Shown here in pieces: positions 35,101 through 43,162 of a stretch of DNA of 64,000 nucleotides. This DNA comes from Clostridium cibarium. Its GTDB lineage: Bacteria; Bacillota; Clostridia; Clostridiales; Clostridiaceae. The notes under the pieces were generated by a model that worked only from the letters and a program-made list of their open reading frames with translations, ran no database searches and was not told the origin of the DNA. A program made the position numbers and the translations under genes. Position 1 is the first letter of the stretch, and every line of letters starts with the position of its first letter. The stretch lies in the NCBI RefSeq assembly GCF_014836335.1, contig NZ_JACSRA010000015.1, positions 1 to 64,000 of the forward strand, in the 5' to 3' direction.

Positions 35101-37553
35101 AAACTAATTATAAGGATAACCTGCTCAAAGCTTTTAAATGTCCCCATTGTTTTGTTTCTTGGTGTTACCACAAAATCTGTAACTGTAAAAACAACAGGAA
35201 TAATAGCTCCTAAAAAGCAAAGCAAAACTATTTGACTTTCGCCTTTAAGGATTGTTAAGTTTAATATCATCGCAAGTAATAAATTTCTAGCAAGCATACT
35301 TCTTCTTAAGTTATCATAAATCTTCCACCTTGATAAAAGTGATATCTTAGAGGAAAAAAGCCATCTTAATAGCTGCCAATCCCCCCTAACCCACCTATGC
35401 AATCTCTTGCAGCTTGCTTCATAAGAAGAGGGATAATTGTCTACAACTTCTACATCTGTAACTAGTGCGCACCTAGTAAACGCCCCTTCTAAAAGGTCAT
35501 GACTTAATACTGAATTTTCAGGAATCTCATCTTTTAGTATTCCATAAAAAACATCTATATCTATGATCCCTTTTCCTGTAAAGTTCCCTTCTCCAAACAA
35601 ATCCTCATATGTTTCAGAATACGCTATTGAATATCCATCAATCCCACTCTGTCCTGCAAATATTCTTGAAAATGCAGTTTTGTTCTTACTTTCCAAGCTT
35701 ATACTAACCTTAGGCTGCATAATTCCAAATCCACGCTCAACTTTTCTATTCTTCACTACCGCTCTATTTAATATATGAGCCATAGCTCCAACTAACCTAT
35801 TAGCAGCATCTCTTGGAATAAATGTATCTGCATCTAATGTAATTATATATTTCGCTTCTTTTAAACAAGATATATCGCTACTTATTGTATTAAAAGTATG
35901 CCTATATCCCTTTAAAAGAGCCATAAATTCCATGAGTTTTCCTCTTTTTCTTTCTTTACCTATAAATGTCCCTTCTTTTGGATTAAACACTCTCTTTCTA
36001 TTTAAAAAAAAGAAATGTTTATCTTCTGGGAAATACTTGGAATTCAGCCTTTCTGTCTCCTCCATTGCTGAATCAATTATCTCATCATCACTAGGTGATC
36101 TCTCTTCTTTGTAATCTTTAAAATCTCCTAGTAATACAAAATAAATATTTTTATCTTTATTCGCATGATAAGCAACTTCAAGTTGTTCCATTAGTTCTTT
36201 CGCCCTTGATTTTGTTGGTATTATAGCTGGTATCGCTATTATAGTTTTCTTATCATCCGGAATCCCCTCTACATAATTAAGTTTTGGAACAAATCTAATA
36301 GGAATTAACTTACTTACTGACCAATTTATTAATGCTACAACAATTTCATTAGCTGGTACAATCATTAACAATATTGATACCACCCACTGAAATGTTGTAA
36401 AATCAACTCCAAATAAGTAGCTTATACCTAGTACAATTGCTATAATTCCTACAGTTCCTAGAAAATTTAATGCTATGAACGTTATAGGTGAAATATTCTT
36501 ATTTACTTTTACATTCTTATTTAATAATTTAACTAATTCTTCAACCCCGTCATCTATTAAATAATATCCGATATGACATTTACAATTGTTACTTTTATCT
36601 TCTTTTGCTATTAATGCTAAGTCTAATGCCTTTTCTGTTAATGTAATTTCATCTACTTCAAGTTTCTTTGATAACACTTCAATTGTATGCCTATAATAAT
36701 CTTTTGATTCAAAATCCATATTCTCATATATATTGTTTGGATCATTACATAAAATTTCTTCAACTTTAGAAGTTACCTTAAAGAACTTTCTCCAACTTAT
36801 CCCTTCAATTTCTCTTAAGGAACTTATGCAAGTACTTATGGATTGCTCTATGGATGCTTCAACAAAATTGTTTTTTACAAAATCCTCTTCACTTTCTTTT
36901 GCCCCTGTTTTATTTTTTATAAATTTCCAAACTTTATCGTCTTCTATGGAATTATCTCTCAATGTTCTTTCTAATGATTCAAGAAACAATCCTGAGATCT
37001 TTTCATAACTTCTATCTAATTCTTCTAGAATTTCGTCAATTTTATTTTTGTTTTTCCCATCTATAATTCTGTAAGCCTCATACTTCCCCCTAATCTTCTC
37101 CTCTTGCGTTACTACAAGTTTCTTTGTGGTTTTAGAAAGTTTTATTATTATTGCAATTCTAAGCATAAGGGGGAAAGCCCATAACTCTCCTATTGTGAAC
37201 CTTTCTTCCTTTCGATTTATAAATTCTATTACTTCTTTTTCTTTAACTACTCCTTCTTTTAATTTAACATATTCCTTTGCATATATTAAAATCCTTGGTA
37301 TTTCGTTTATATTCGCCTTTTCAAACTTAGGAAGATTATCAAAATATGACATTGGCATATTTTCTTTGATGCTTTTATACTCTTTTTCTATCAGATATAT
37401 ATTATCAAGTAACCATTCTCCAGATCCTAAAACCTCTTCTTCCATATTTGATAATTCTTTTATGTACTTATAGTTTTCTTTTATTTGGGCAAATCCAAGC
37501 TTTAACTCTTGCAATACATGCCTTCTACAGTTTATAGTATCTCTTTTGCTCAC
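29166..37553 (-). CDS. Cyclic beta-1,2-glucan synthase-like protein (GT84-GH189-GH94)
   Basis: A 2795-residue membrane enzyme, as long as NdvB/ChvB/Cgs. Residues 1-350 are helical. About 8 membrane segments lie near 350-420 and 750-920. Between them is the GT84 domain, with LDADTFIPRDAANRLVGAM near 572 and CKRLHRWVRGDWQLL near 718 (RxxRW). Residues 930-1480 hold a GH189-like region (TSPTNIGMGLTSNLVAYDLG, LNWYDTRNCTPLWPRYISTV), which closes the ring in known synthases. Residues 2000-2795 are a GH94 phosphorylase-like unit with GSGDWNDGM near 2480 (catalytic Asp region). The enzyme builds beta-1,2-glucan from UDP-glucose and cyclises it. It starts with GTG behind GGAGG. No export ABC transporter gene (NdvA-like) is next to it. 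Confidence 0.85.
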   Translation of the reverse strand: MSKRDTINCRRHVLQELKLGFAQIKENYKYIKELSNMEEEVLGSGEWLLDNIYLIEKEYKSIKENMPMSYFDNLPKFEKANINEIPRILIYAKEYVKLKEGVVKEKEVIEFINRKEERFTIGELWAFPLMLRIAIIIKLSKTTKKLVVTQEEKIRGKYEAYRIIDGKNKNKIDEILEELDRSYEKISGLFLESLERTLRDNSIEDDKVWKFIKNKTGAKESEEDFVKNNFVEASIEQSISTCISSLREIEGISWRKFFKVTSKVEEILCNDPNNIYENMDFESKDYYRHTIEVLSKKLEVDEITLTEKALDLALIAKEDKSNNCKCHIGYYLIDDGVEELVKLLNKNVKVNKNISPITFIALNFLGTVGIIAIVLGISYLFGVDFTTFQWVVSILLMIVPANEIVVALINWSVSKLIPIRFVPKLNYVEGIPDDKKTIIAIPAIIPTKSRAKELMEQLEVAYHANKDKNIYFVLLGDFKDYKEERSPSDDEIIDSAMEETERLNSKYFPEDKHFFFLNRKRVFNPKEGTFIGKERKRGKLMEFMALLKGYRHTFNTISSDISCLKEAKYIITLDADTFIPRDAANRLVGAMAHILNRAVVKNRKVERGFGIMQPKVSISLESKNKTAFSRIFAGQSGIDGYSIAYSETYEDLFGEGNFTGKGIIDIDVFYGILKDEIPENSVLSHDLLEGAFTRCALVTDVEVVDNYPSSYEASCKRLHRWVRGDWQLLRWLFSSKISLLSRWKIYDNLRRSMLARNLLLAMILNLTILKGESQIVLLCFLGAIIPVVFTVTDFVVTPRNKTMGTFKSFEQVILIISFIPYQAYLMIDGICRTLYRLFISKRNLLQWQTAEEVEESTNNSLKAYIKRMWISYLAGIIILVLALGARPVVALFSIPVALLWIASPYIAYYISKREPEEFYEVNKQDKEFLRDNSRRIWAYYEDFVNEENNYLAPDNYQEKPYKGVAYRTSPTNIGMGLTSNLVAYDLGYLSFGAVVDRIELILNGMDKLEKYNGHYLNWYDTRNCTPLWPRYISTVDSGNLLGYLWIISKTLVEYRRNPLIRVEEIDAINDSLKIIGFAAEKFNGVGFENYSNILENVLSTIEEIDLSEEDNEKIYWVQKIKREIKLKIAYYEYLFEGIQKFILEKYENNCPSLDELISFLKDLYVSSGKDIKVIIQEKINLLKSFAGRIDNLVEKIEKIMKEMDFKFLYNEERGLFSIGYNLEEKSLGSSYYDLLASESRATSFITIALNQIPKEHWFNLSRAMTDAFNEKSLVSWSGTMFEYFMPPLIIKSYKDTLFSMTYSSVINAQKAFANKKGVPWGISESAYYQFDLGENYQYKAFGIPGVGLKRGLEDELVISPYSTLITLPYSKDEGIQNLRSLMEKGTYGRYGFIEAIDYTPSRVSKMDTAEGRAAKKDVRCYMVHHLGMSLMALDNTLNDNIFQKRFHSIPEVKATELLLKERIPSKITFEREENLVTKKKTLEKEDFIPRIYEGAKRENPEVLLLSNGSYSTMVTLSGSGYSKKDSMSVYRWKGDTTSDNLGNFIYIKNLNSNDYWSATYEPCRSSGESYTAEFTVDKGIFKRKDGSIESELKIVVAPEDDVEIRKLILKNTGEKGRSVEITSYMEVTLQSFQGDAVHPSFSNLFISTEYDDEHSCLLGSRRARVKDGVVPYIVHKIISPHELEGAVTYETSRVNFIGRNRSLKSPKVLDNDAPLLNTVGTVLDPIMSLRARIRLEANEEKEVYYITGTTNSKEEALEIAKKYEEISKLEKAYSSYSRAIQLELKSLGIKSAQANIYQRLASYILFLHSGRADREDYIKNIKFNQQDLWAYGISGDLPIAMVLVKDEDDMDLARGMIKMHYYWKSKGLKVDLLIYNDEESSYEQPLQKNILGAINFSKETGALNKPGGIFLHNKATMGEDIRDFIIGIAALYVDSRKGSIITQIRDLEEVESAQVLRHKELMDSHLIKVHVNKEKPMDNNVELLEVHEEEILNVQEEHFDTSSLDFWNGYGGFDPKDSSYVIKLDKFNNTPAPWINVISNEDFGFHISEVGSSYTWCGNSRENKITPWSNDWVIDPPGEALLIRDNDCGEYFSITPKPVRDVGEYVIRHSFGYSTFSHTCHGIKGEEQVFCPKGEKLKIQRVILENICDKERNLSIYYYAQLVLGVINYESARYITTSLGDNYIMGENPYSKYFGKLKAYLTILGGEELSFTGDRKEFIGVSGDVSNAKALKYKKLSNRVGSVYDPCLAVESKLKLAPGERKEIIVLFGEEELTESIEEKIKKYTSAEECVNSLENVKQYWAHFLGNIQVKTKDKSMDYLLNGWLLYQNYSCRYLSRTAFYQSGGAYGFRDQLQDSMSLGIINHEITKAQIIRSASRQYLEGDVQHWWHPVINSGIRTRFSDDLLWLPYVTTEYIKRTGDYSILEEKAKYLEDEPLKEGEDERYTIVNTSNKEGTIYEHCIKAIEQGLKFGVHNIPLMGSGDWNDGMSAVGNKGKGESVWLGWFLYTILDNFDDVCKHMQDKERQENFKDKKEFIRENLEKEAWDGGWYRRAYFDDGTPLGSRENEECQIDSLAQSWALISGAASKTRAIESMEAVDRNLVKKDKGLILLLTPPFEKSKLEPGYIKGYVAGVRENGGQYTHAAVWVILALTKLGLGDKALRYYNMINPINHTNTELECEVYKVEPYVMAADVYIREPHGGRGGWSWYTGTAGWMYKVGLEDILGLKQVEGKGYKIEPCIPEDWGEYTININNETEEYEIKVIRGDKNKIIINGEEMSSKLIPRDKGKLQITAVVS

Positions 37554-37719
37554 TTATGCCAGCCTCCTTAGTTCACTAATTTATGCTTAGTTTTCCCAAA
37601 AAATCTAAAACTATAAACTTTCTTTTCTTATTACCACTTATTTACTCAAGAAACTATCTACATACATATATGTTAACCTTCTTATACAGATCTTTATTAA
37701 ATAAATGTTGTTCTGAATA

Positions 37720-38598
37720 CTATACTTCCCTAATCTTAGATATTTTTATAAAATTACATTCATTCATAAAATCATATAAGCACTCTAAACTATTAAATGT
37801 CTTTTCTCTATGTTCTATAATAAACCAGCATAAATATTCTATTAAATACTTTGTAGCGATTCCCCGAAAACATCTAAACCATGCTTTAGAAATCAATCTG
37901 TAATTTTTGATGATTTCAACTTCATTCTTTATTAACTTTCTAGAATCATTATTATGTCTTTTAGCTATTGCAAAAATATACCTATCCGCATAAGGTATTA
38001 TATAGGAATCCTTTTTTATTCTGGAATATATCTTTTCATTAAAATCTTTCTCATTCCATATTTTTTTACTAACTGGTAATGACAATAAACTATCTTTCTC
38101 CCCTTTGGCTGACACTATAATAATATCCTCCCTTTGAGTTCTAGTTATATTACGAGCCCCTTTAAAATTTTCTTTCACGCCTGATTTTGTTATATGCACA
38201 TCTCCAAACAGCGAATTAGGTATGCTATTAAAAGTTAATGCATGTAGTACCTTATGCCTCCAAAAAAATGCTGTATTTATATTTATATTTAACTTTTCAG
38301 CACAATATTTTAAAGTTCTTCTTTCTAGCATTAATTCAATGAATTCAATCCATTTATCTGCACACTTTTTCGAATAACTCCAAATAGAATTGGTTCCCAA
38401 AGAAAATGTCTTGCCACAAATCTCATTTTTACATTTATACCTTTGTATGCCGTTGTAGAAACCATATTTCATATACTTAGTACATCCACATTTAGGACAG
38501 GATTTCATTACTTTTTCTCGAGTTCTAAACAAGTCTTTTTTTAATATTGTATTTAAGTGTATCTTAAAATTTTCTAACTCATAATCATTTTGTATCAA
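37720..38598 (-). CDS. Degenerate IS1595-type transposase
   Basis: About 292 residues from a TTG at 38598, chosen because AAAGGAGGTG stands 7 bases before it; an ATG at 38634 has no such site. A zinc ribbon (CPKCGCTKYMKYG, YKCKNEICGKTF) is followed by a DDE-like domain and FRGIATKYLIEYLCWF, the end block of IS1595/ISXO2 transposases. The usual DE pair is GDVH here and the H-x-N-S-x-H-S block near the end is not recognisable (NYRLISKAWFRCF). No terminal inverted repeats were found by eye. Either an old decayed insertion or a protein adopted for another use; the intact frame and strong ribosome site favour the second. Confidence 0.65.
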   Translation of the reverse strand: MIQNDYELENFKIHLNTILKKDLFRTREKVMKSCPKCGCTKYMKYGFYNGIQRYKCKNEICGKTFSLGTNSIWSYSKKCADKWIEFIELMLERRTLKYCAEKLNININTAFFWRHKVLHALTFNSIPNSLFGDVHITKSGVKENFKGARNITRTQREDIIIVSAKGEKDSLLSLPVSKKIWNEKDFNEKIYSRIKKDSYIIPYADRYIFAIAKRHNNDSRKLIKNEVEIIKNYRLISKAWFRCFRGIATKYLIEYLCWFIIEHREKTFNSLECLYDFMNECNFIKISKIREV

Positions 38599-38708
38599 AA
38601 CAAACCACCTCCTTTGAATTCTTGCCGGCAACATAGGTTTGTATACAATACCAACATTATTTTAATAAAGAGTTTAATATTTCTATTTAGCTACTAAATA
38701 AAAGCAAA

Positions 38709-38745
38709 AAAGCCTACAAAGTGAAAACAAATCACTTCATAAGCT
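38709..38745 (-). terminator. Terminator of the M18 aminopeptidase gene
   Basis: AAGTGA and TCACTT with outer pairs (AAGC/GCTT) form a hairpin; the minus-strand transcript ends in TTTTTTGCTTTTATTT. Confidence 0.8.
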
Positions 38746-38762
38746 TAAACAGAATAATTTAA

Positions 38763-40058
38763 CTAAATATTATAAAACTTTGTAAATGCCTGTATTGTAA
38801 GATAATTATCCTTAACCGCTGCTAATTCTCTAGCAGAGTGCATTCCTAAAAGAGGTGCTCCCATATCAACTACAGGAATGCATAAATCAGCTGCTGACAT
38901 TGGGCCTATTGTTGTACCACCTCTAACATCAGATCTATTAACAAACTTTTGGCATGAAACTCCACCTTCCTTACAAACAGCTTGGAATATTGCTGAAGCA
39001 TAGCTATCTGTTGAGTAACTTCCTGATGCAGCCATTTTTATAACAGGACCACCACCGAGTACTGGCTTATTTGTTGGATCATGCTTTTCAACTTGATTTG
39101 GATGAACAGCATGAGCTAAGTCAGCAGAAATCATTACCGAATTAGATAATGCTCTAAAGAATCCTTCCTTATCCTTTCCTAGTGCCAATGCTATTCTTTC
39201 CAATAAAGTTTTAAGTAGCGCTGAATTTGCTCCTTGAGCAGTTAAGCTTCCTATTTCTTCATTATCTACTGCAACCATCACCTTTGTTGCCTTATTTGCT
39301 TCACTATTTATAAGTGCTTTTATCCCTGTAAATACCATCCAAAGATCATCTAGTCTTCCTGCTGAAATAAATTCATTATCTAATCCAAAAAGACATCCCT
39401 TTTCATATTCATATAAAAACAGATCAAAATCAAGTATACTTTTCTTTTCAACACCTAATTCCTCACTCAATAATGTTAAAAGATATCCATCCTTTTCAAA
39501 CTTTTCATTTACAAACCCTAATAAAGGCAAGGTATCCTTTTGCTTATTATATGCATATCCTTCATTAACACTTCTATTCATATGTATGGCCATGTTTGGA
39601 ATTATTAATAATGGTCTATCTATATTAACAAGTCTTATTTCAGGTTTTAGAGGAGATTTTCCCTTTAAGGCAACCCTTCCCGCAAGAGATAGTGGTCTAT
39701 CAAACCATGTACTTAATATTGGTCCTCCATATACTTCTGTGTTTAATTTCACATAAGTATTTTCAACCTTTATTTCTGCTGCTGGTTTTATTTTAAAAGT
39801 AGGAGAATCTGTATGAGCTCCAATTAGTCTAAAGCCATCTTCTTCAAGTTCACCTTGCCCTATCTCGAATGAAATAATTGCAGATTCATTTTTCATCACA
39901 TAGTATTTCCCACCCTTTACAAGGTTCCATTTTTCACTTTCCTTAATTTCCTTAAACCCTTCCTTATCTAGCAAATTCTTAACTGTATGTGCACCATGAT
40001 AAGCTGTTGGACTTTCCTTTATAAAATCTAGCAACTCTAAAGCTAATTGATTTTCCAT
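38763..40058 (-). CDS. apeB: M18 family aminopeptidase
   Basis: A 431-residue zinc aminopeptidase (aspartyl aminopeptidase family). Metal ligands lie in IGAHTDSPTFKIKP, SAGRLDDLWMVF, VDNEEIGSLTAQGANS and the C-terminal GMHSARELA; SADLAHAVHPN is also typical. It removes N-terminal, often acidic or neutral, residues from peptides in the cytoplasm. GGAGTG lies before the ATG, and a 12-bp perfect hairpin is in the leader (40078-40106). Confidence 0.93.
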   Translation of the reverse strand: MENQLALELLDFIKESPTAYHGAHTVKNLLDKEGFKEIKESEKWNLVKGGKYYVMKNESAIISFEIGQGELEEDGFRLIGAHTDSPTFKIKPAAEIKVENTYVKLNTEVYGGPILSTWFDRPLSLAGRVALKGKSPLKPEIRLVNIDRPLLIIPNMAIHMNRSVNEGYAYNKQKDTLPLLGFVNEKFEKDGYLLTLLSEELGVEKKSILDFDLFLYEYEKGCLFGLDNEFISAGRLDDLWMVFTGIKALINSEANKATKVMVAVDNEEIGSLTAQGANSALLKTLLERIALALGKDKEGFFRALSNSVMISADLAHAVHPNQVEKHDPTNKPVLGGGPVIKMAASGSYSTDSYASAIFQAVCKEGGVSCQKFVNRSDVRGGTTIGPMSAADLCIPVVDMGAPLLGMHSARELAAVKDNYLTIQAFTKFYNI

Positions 40059-40077
40059 GTTATTTCACTCCTTTTGA

Positions 40078-40106
40078 TTATCTTATGCACTTTTTGCATA
40101 AGATAA
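40078..40106 (-). promoter_or_regulatory. Perfect hairpin in the leader of the M18 gene
   Basis: TTATCTTATGCA and TGCATAAGATAA are perfect 12-bp arms around 5 bases. It lies about 20 bp before the aminopeptidase start codon and 138 bp before the divergent CDF gene. It could be an operator or an RNA element that shields the transcript. Confidence 0.5.
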
Positions 40107-40243
40107 CTTATATAATTTTTATTTTAGCAAACTTATCATATCTTAACAATCTGACTTAGAAATAATTGATTAATTTGTACTTGTGCTATAAAATAAAGAT
40201 TAAATAATTAGAATAAGATTATTAGTTGAAATGAGGTGTTTTT

Positions 40244-41425
40244 TTGTTATCAAACCTTTTAGTTAATACCTTTATAAAAGACAATATGAATACTCAAGAT
40301 GATAAAATCAGAGGATCCCATGTAATGCTTGGTGGCATAATTGGAATCATTGTTAATTTTATCTTATTTATAATCAAGTTATCTGTAGGGATAATTACTT
40401 CAAGTATCGCTGTTATGGCAGATTCATTTAATAATTTATCTGATGCAGCCTCCTCTGTTATTACAATAATAGGTTTTAAATTATCTGAAAAACCAGCTGA
40501 TGCTGAACATCCTTTTGGCCACGGGAGAATGGAATATATTTCAGCATTAATAGTGTCCTTCCTTGTTATGCTAGTTGGAATTCAATTTGTTAAATCCTCT
40601 TTTGAGAAGATTATGAATCCTAGTGAAATTGTTTTTGAGTTAGTTCCTTTTACGTTGCTAATAATTTCCGTAATACTTAAGTTATGGTTATCAAGATTTA
40701 ATAAATATATAGGTACTAAAATTAATTCCTCTGCATTAAAAGCAGCTTCAGTTGACGCCTTAGGTGATGTTCTTACTTCATCTTTTGTTGCTCTTTCATT
40801 TTTAGCATCTAGGTTTACTAGCTTGCCTTTGGATGGATACTTCGGTATTTTAGTTGCTCTATTTATAGTTTACTCTGGGTTCTCATTGATAAAAGAAACA
40901 ATAAATCCTCTTTTAGGTGAAGCACCTGATAAAGAATTAGTTTCATCAATAAAGGAGATGACCTTGAGTTATCCTAATATAACAGGTGTTCACGATTTAA
41001 TTATTCATAATTATGGACCTGGAAGATGTATGGCATCTATACACGCAGAAATACCTTCTGATATAAATGTTATGGTTATTCACGAGATAATCGATAAAGC
41101 GGAAAGAGAAATTTCAGAAAAGCTTAAAATATATTTAGTTATTCATATGGATCCTATATGTGTAACTACAAAAGAAATAAATGGTACATATGATGAGGTT
41201 CAAAAAATAGTAGAATATAACCCTTTAATTGAATCAATGCATGACTTTAGAATTGTCGGAGAAGGTGAAAAAAAGAACTTAATCTTTGATGTAGTTGTTA
41301 ACTCAGAAAAACTAAGAAAGGTTATGACTCCAGAAGAATTAAAGGAACAAATTATCGATTCAATCCGTCAAATCCACCCAGAATACAACTGTATTATCAC
41401 TATAGATAATGATTACTTAATTTAA
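40244..41425 (+). CDS. Cation diffusion facilitator transporter (long form)
   Basis: A 393-residue CDF protein. The six-helix membrane part includes SIAVMADSFNNLSDAASSVI (metal site) and DAEHPFGHGRMEYISALIVS. The C-terminal cytoplasmic domain has ITGVHDLIIHNYGPGRCMAS and a second half of about 80 residues (IVEYNPLIESMHDFRIVGEG), making it longer than the usual 300. CDF proteins export Zn, Co, Mn or Fe in exchange for protons. The start is a TTG at 40244 with GAGGTG 6 bases upstream. Metal not predicted. Confidence 0.9.
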   Translation: MLSNLLVNTFIKDNMNTQDDKIRGSHVMLGGIIGIIVNFILFIIKLSVGIITSSIAVMADSFNNLSDAASSVITIIGFKLSEKPADAEHPFGHGRMEYISALIVSFLVMLVGIQFVKSSFEKIMNPSEIVFELVPFTLLIISVILKLWLSRFNKYIGTKINSSALKAASVDALGDVLTSSFVALSFLASRFTSLPLDGYFGILVALFIVYSGFSLIKETINPLLGEAPDKELVSSIKEMTLSYPNITGVHDLIIHNYGPGRCMASIHAEIPSDINVMVIHEIIDKAEREISEKLKIYLVIHMDPICVTTKEINGTYDEVQKIVEYNPLIESMHDFRIVGEGEKKNLIFDVVVNSEKLRKVMTPEELKEQIIDSIRQIHPEYNCIITIDNDYLI

Positions 41426-41501
41426 ATTTCCCTTGTACAACCCTTTTTATTATGTTATTATTTTTTATTGTATAATAACAAATAAAATAGGAGTGTATTA
41501 A

Positions 41502-42179
41502 ATGAAAAAAATCGATGTAAAATTACTAGCAAAGAAATTAGTACTATTTTTTCTAGGGGTTTGGATAATTCAAACTGGTGTTGCAATGTTTATCAAGGCA
41601 AATATAGGTTCAGACCCATTTACAGTATTTACTCAAGGAATTTCTGCGAAATTAGGCGTATCAGTAGGAATGGCAAGTACGTTTATTACAGCTACTTTGA
41701 TAATTATTATCGCAATCGTTGATTGGCATTATTTAAATATCGGAACAATACTTTCTACAATGGTGGCCGGTCCTTTTATCAACATGATGACAACGTTTTT
41801 TAATCCACTACCAATGGATAGTTTTGTAATCGAATTTATTCCTTATTCAAATATTATAATAAAATCACTATTTTTAGCTCTAAGCTGTATTGTAATAGCT
41901 ATTGGATTTTCTTTACTAAAATCTACTAACTTAGGTGTAGCTGCTAATGATATAGTTCCTCTTTTAATTACAGATAAAACAAAACTTACATATAGCAAAA
42001 TCCGTATTACTATGGATGTAACATTGATTGTAATTGGTTTTCTACTAGGAGGAGTTATAGGAATTGGTACTCTAATAGCTGCATTTTTGACTGGTCCAGC
42101 AATTCAGTTCTTTATGCCAAGACTTGAAAAGCTAACAACTCCATTTTTATCTGAAAAAAATGAAGAAATAGCTTTATAG
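41502..42179 (+). CDS. YczE/YyaS-like integral membrane protein
   Basis: A 225-residue protein with about five membrane helices. It has IQTGVAMFIKANIGSDPFTV and STNLGVAANDIVPLLITDKT, the two halves of the YczE/YitT-like repeat. Function of the family is not settled; some members lie near regulators or transporters. It has a GGAG site and its own terminator, so it is probably a single-gene unit. Confidence 0.8.
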   Translation: MKKIDVKLLAKKLVLFFLGVWIIQTGVAMFIKANIGSDPFTVFTQGISAKLGVSVGMASTFITATLIIIIAIVDWHYLNIGTILSTMVAGPFINMMTTFFNPLPMDSFVIEFIPYSNIIIKSLFLALSCIVIAIGFSLLKSTNLGVAANDIVPLLITDKTKLTYSKIRITMDVTLIVIGFLLGGVIGIGTLIAAFLTGPAIQFFMPRLEKLTTPFLSEKNEEIAL

Positions 42180-42196
42180 TATCAGTATTTTTGTTT

Positions 42197-42236
42197 AAAA
42201 ACCTTAAGTAATATATCGATTGCTTAGGGTTTTTTT
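42197..42236 (+). terminator. Terminator of the YczE-like gene
   Basis: AAACCTTAAGTAA pairs with TTGCTTAGGGTTT around ATATCGA, followed by a T run to 42236. Confidence 0.85.
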
Positions 42237-42326
42237 CTTATATATTTTCCTTAACTTCTGTATATTTTTCTAATTCTATTATATAATTGTTGTATATGCT
42301 TAAATTTTGAAAAAGGGGGAATTTTA

Positions 42327-43100
42327 ATGTTTTGTCCAAAATGTGGTCATGAGTTAGATTCTAATAACATTTGCACAAATCCAGATTGTATCACAAACAT
42401 TAATAATCATTATGATAAAAATTTAAAACTAAACTCAGATACTTCTAATTCAAACTTGAACTCTAACAATGATATTTTTAATAATAACAATAACTACAAT
42501 GAAAACAATAATGAAAACTATAACCAAAACTTTAATCAAGGTTCTAATAATTTCAATAACTCAAATGAAACGAATATGAACAATGAATTCAGAGATGCAA
42601 ATGGAATATCTGCAACTGAGATGATGGAATTCTTAGGTGATAAAAATACGGAATATTACATGGATAAATGGACTAGATTCCAAGAAAATTCTAATTTTGT
42701 ATCTTGGAATTGGCCTTCATTTCTCTTCACTTTATATTGGTTTTGGTTCAGAAAGATGTATAACATAGCTGGAATTATATTTGCAGTCGATATTGGCAGC
42801 CTTCTTTTATTAGGTCACTTTAAATGGTTACGCTACTTAATATCATTAGTGATAATGATTGGCTCTGGATTACTTGCCAACCAATTATATATAAATCATG
42901 CAACTAATAAGATAAAATCAGCTAAATTTACAACTTCTATGGGATTTGATAATTCTATGTTTGTTAGAAGACTAAGATCAATGGGCGGCATAACTTGGAT
43001 TCCATTATTTGTAGCAATAGGACTTTTTGTTTTAGCATTGATACTCATTGTATTTGCTACTGCTATTTCAATTAGTAACGTAGGTCATCTTAGATTTTAA
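42327..43100 (+). CDS. Zinc-ribbon, Asn-rich linker, DUF2628-like membrane protein 1
   Basis: A 257-residue protein: an N-terminal zinc ribbon (FCPKCGHEL, then C16 and C21), an Asn-rich linker of about 65 residues, the block NGISATEMMEFLGDKNTEYY and a DUF2628-like part (FVSWNWPSFLFTLYWFWFRK, then two to three membrane helices). First of three tandem paralogues. The leader GGGGGAATTTTA before its ATG is repeated before paralogue 3. Possible roles include membrane-surface sensing or scaffolding; none is established. Confidence 0.8.
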   Translation: MFCPKCGHELDSNNICTNPDCITNINNHYDKNLKLNSDTSNSNLNSNNDIFNNNNNYNENNNENYNQNFNQGSNNFNNSNETNMNNEFRDANGISATEMMEFLGDKNTEYYMDKWTRFQENSNFVSWNWPSFLFTLYWFWFRKMYNIAGIIFAVDIGSLLLLGHFKWLRYLISLVIMIGSGLLANQLYINHATNKIKSAKFTTSMGFDNSMFVRRLRSMGGITWIPLFVAIGLFVLALILIVFATAISISNVGHLRF

Positions 43101-43106
43101 CATAGC

Positions 43107-43130
43107 GGTAGTGATATTTTTATCACTACC
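43107..43130 (+). terminator. Hairpin between paralogues 1 and 2
   Basis: GGTAGTGATA and TATCACTACC are perfect 10-bp arms around TTTT. No T run follows, so it may be a processing or stabilising hairpin between two genes of one transcript. Confidence 0.6.
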
Positions 43131-43162
43131 AATTTCACTTAATATAAACAGGAGGTTTTTAA

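Noticed and set aside
37553-38760. Complete mobile IS1595 element
   Set aside because: No terminal inverted repeats or target duplication could be seen by eye and catalytic blocks are lost.
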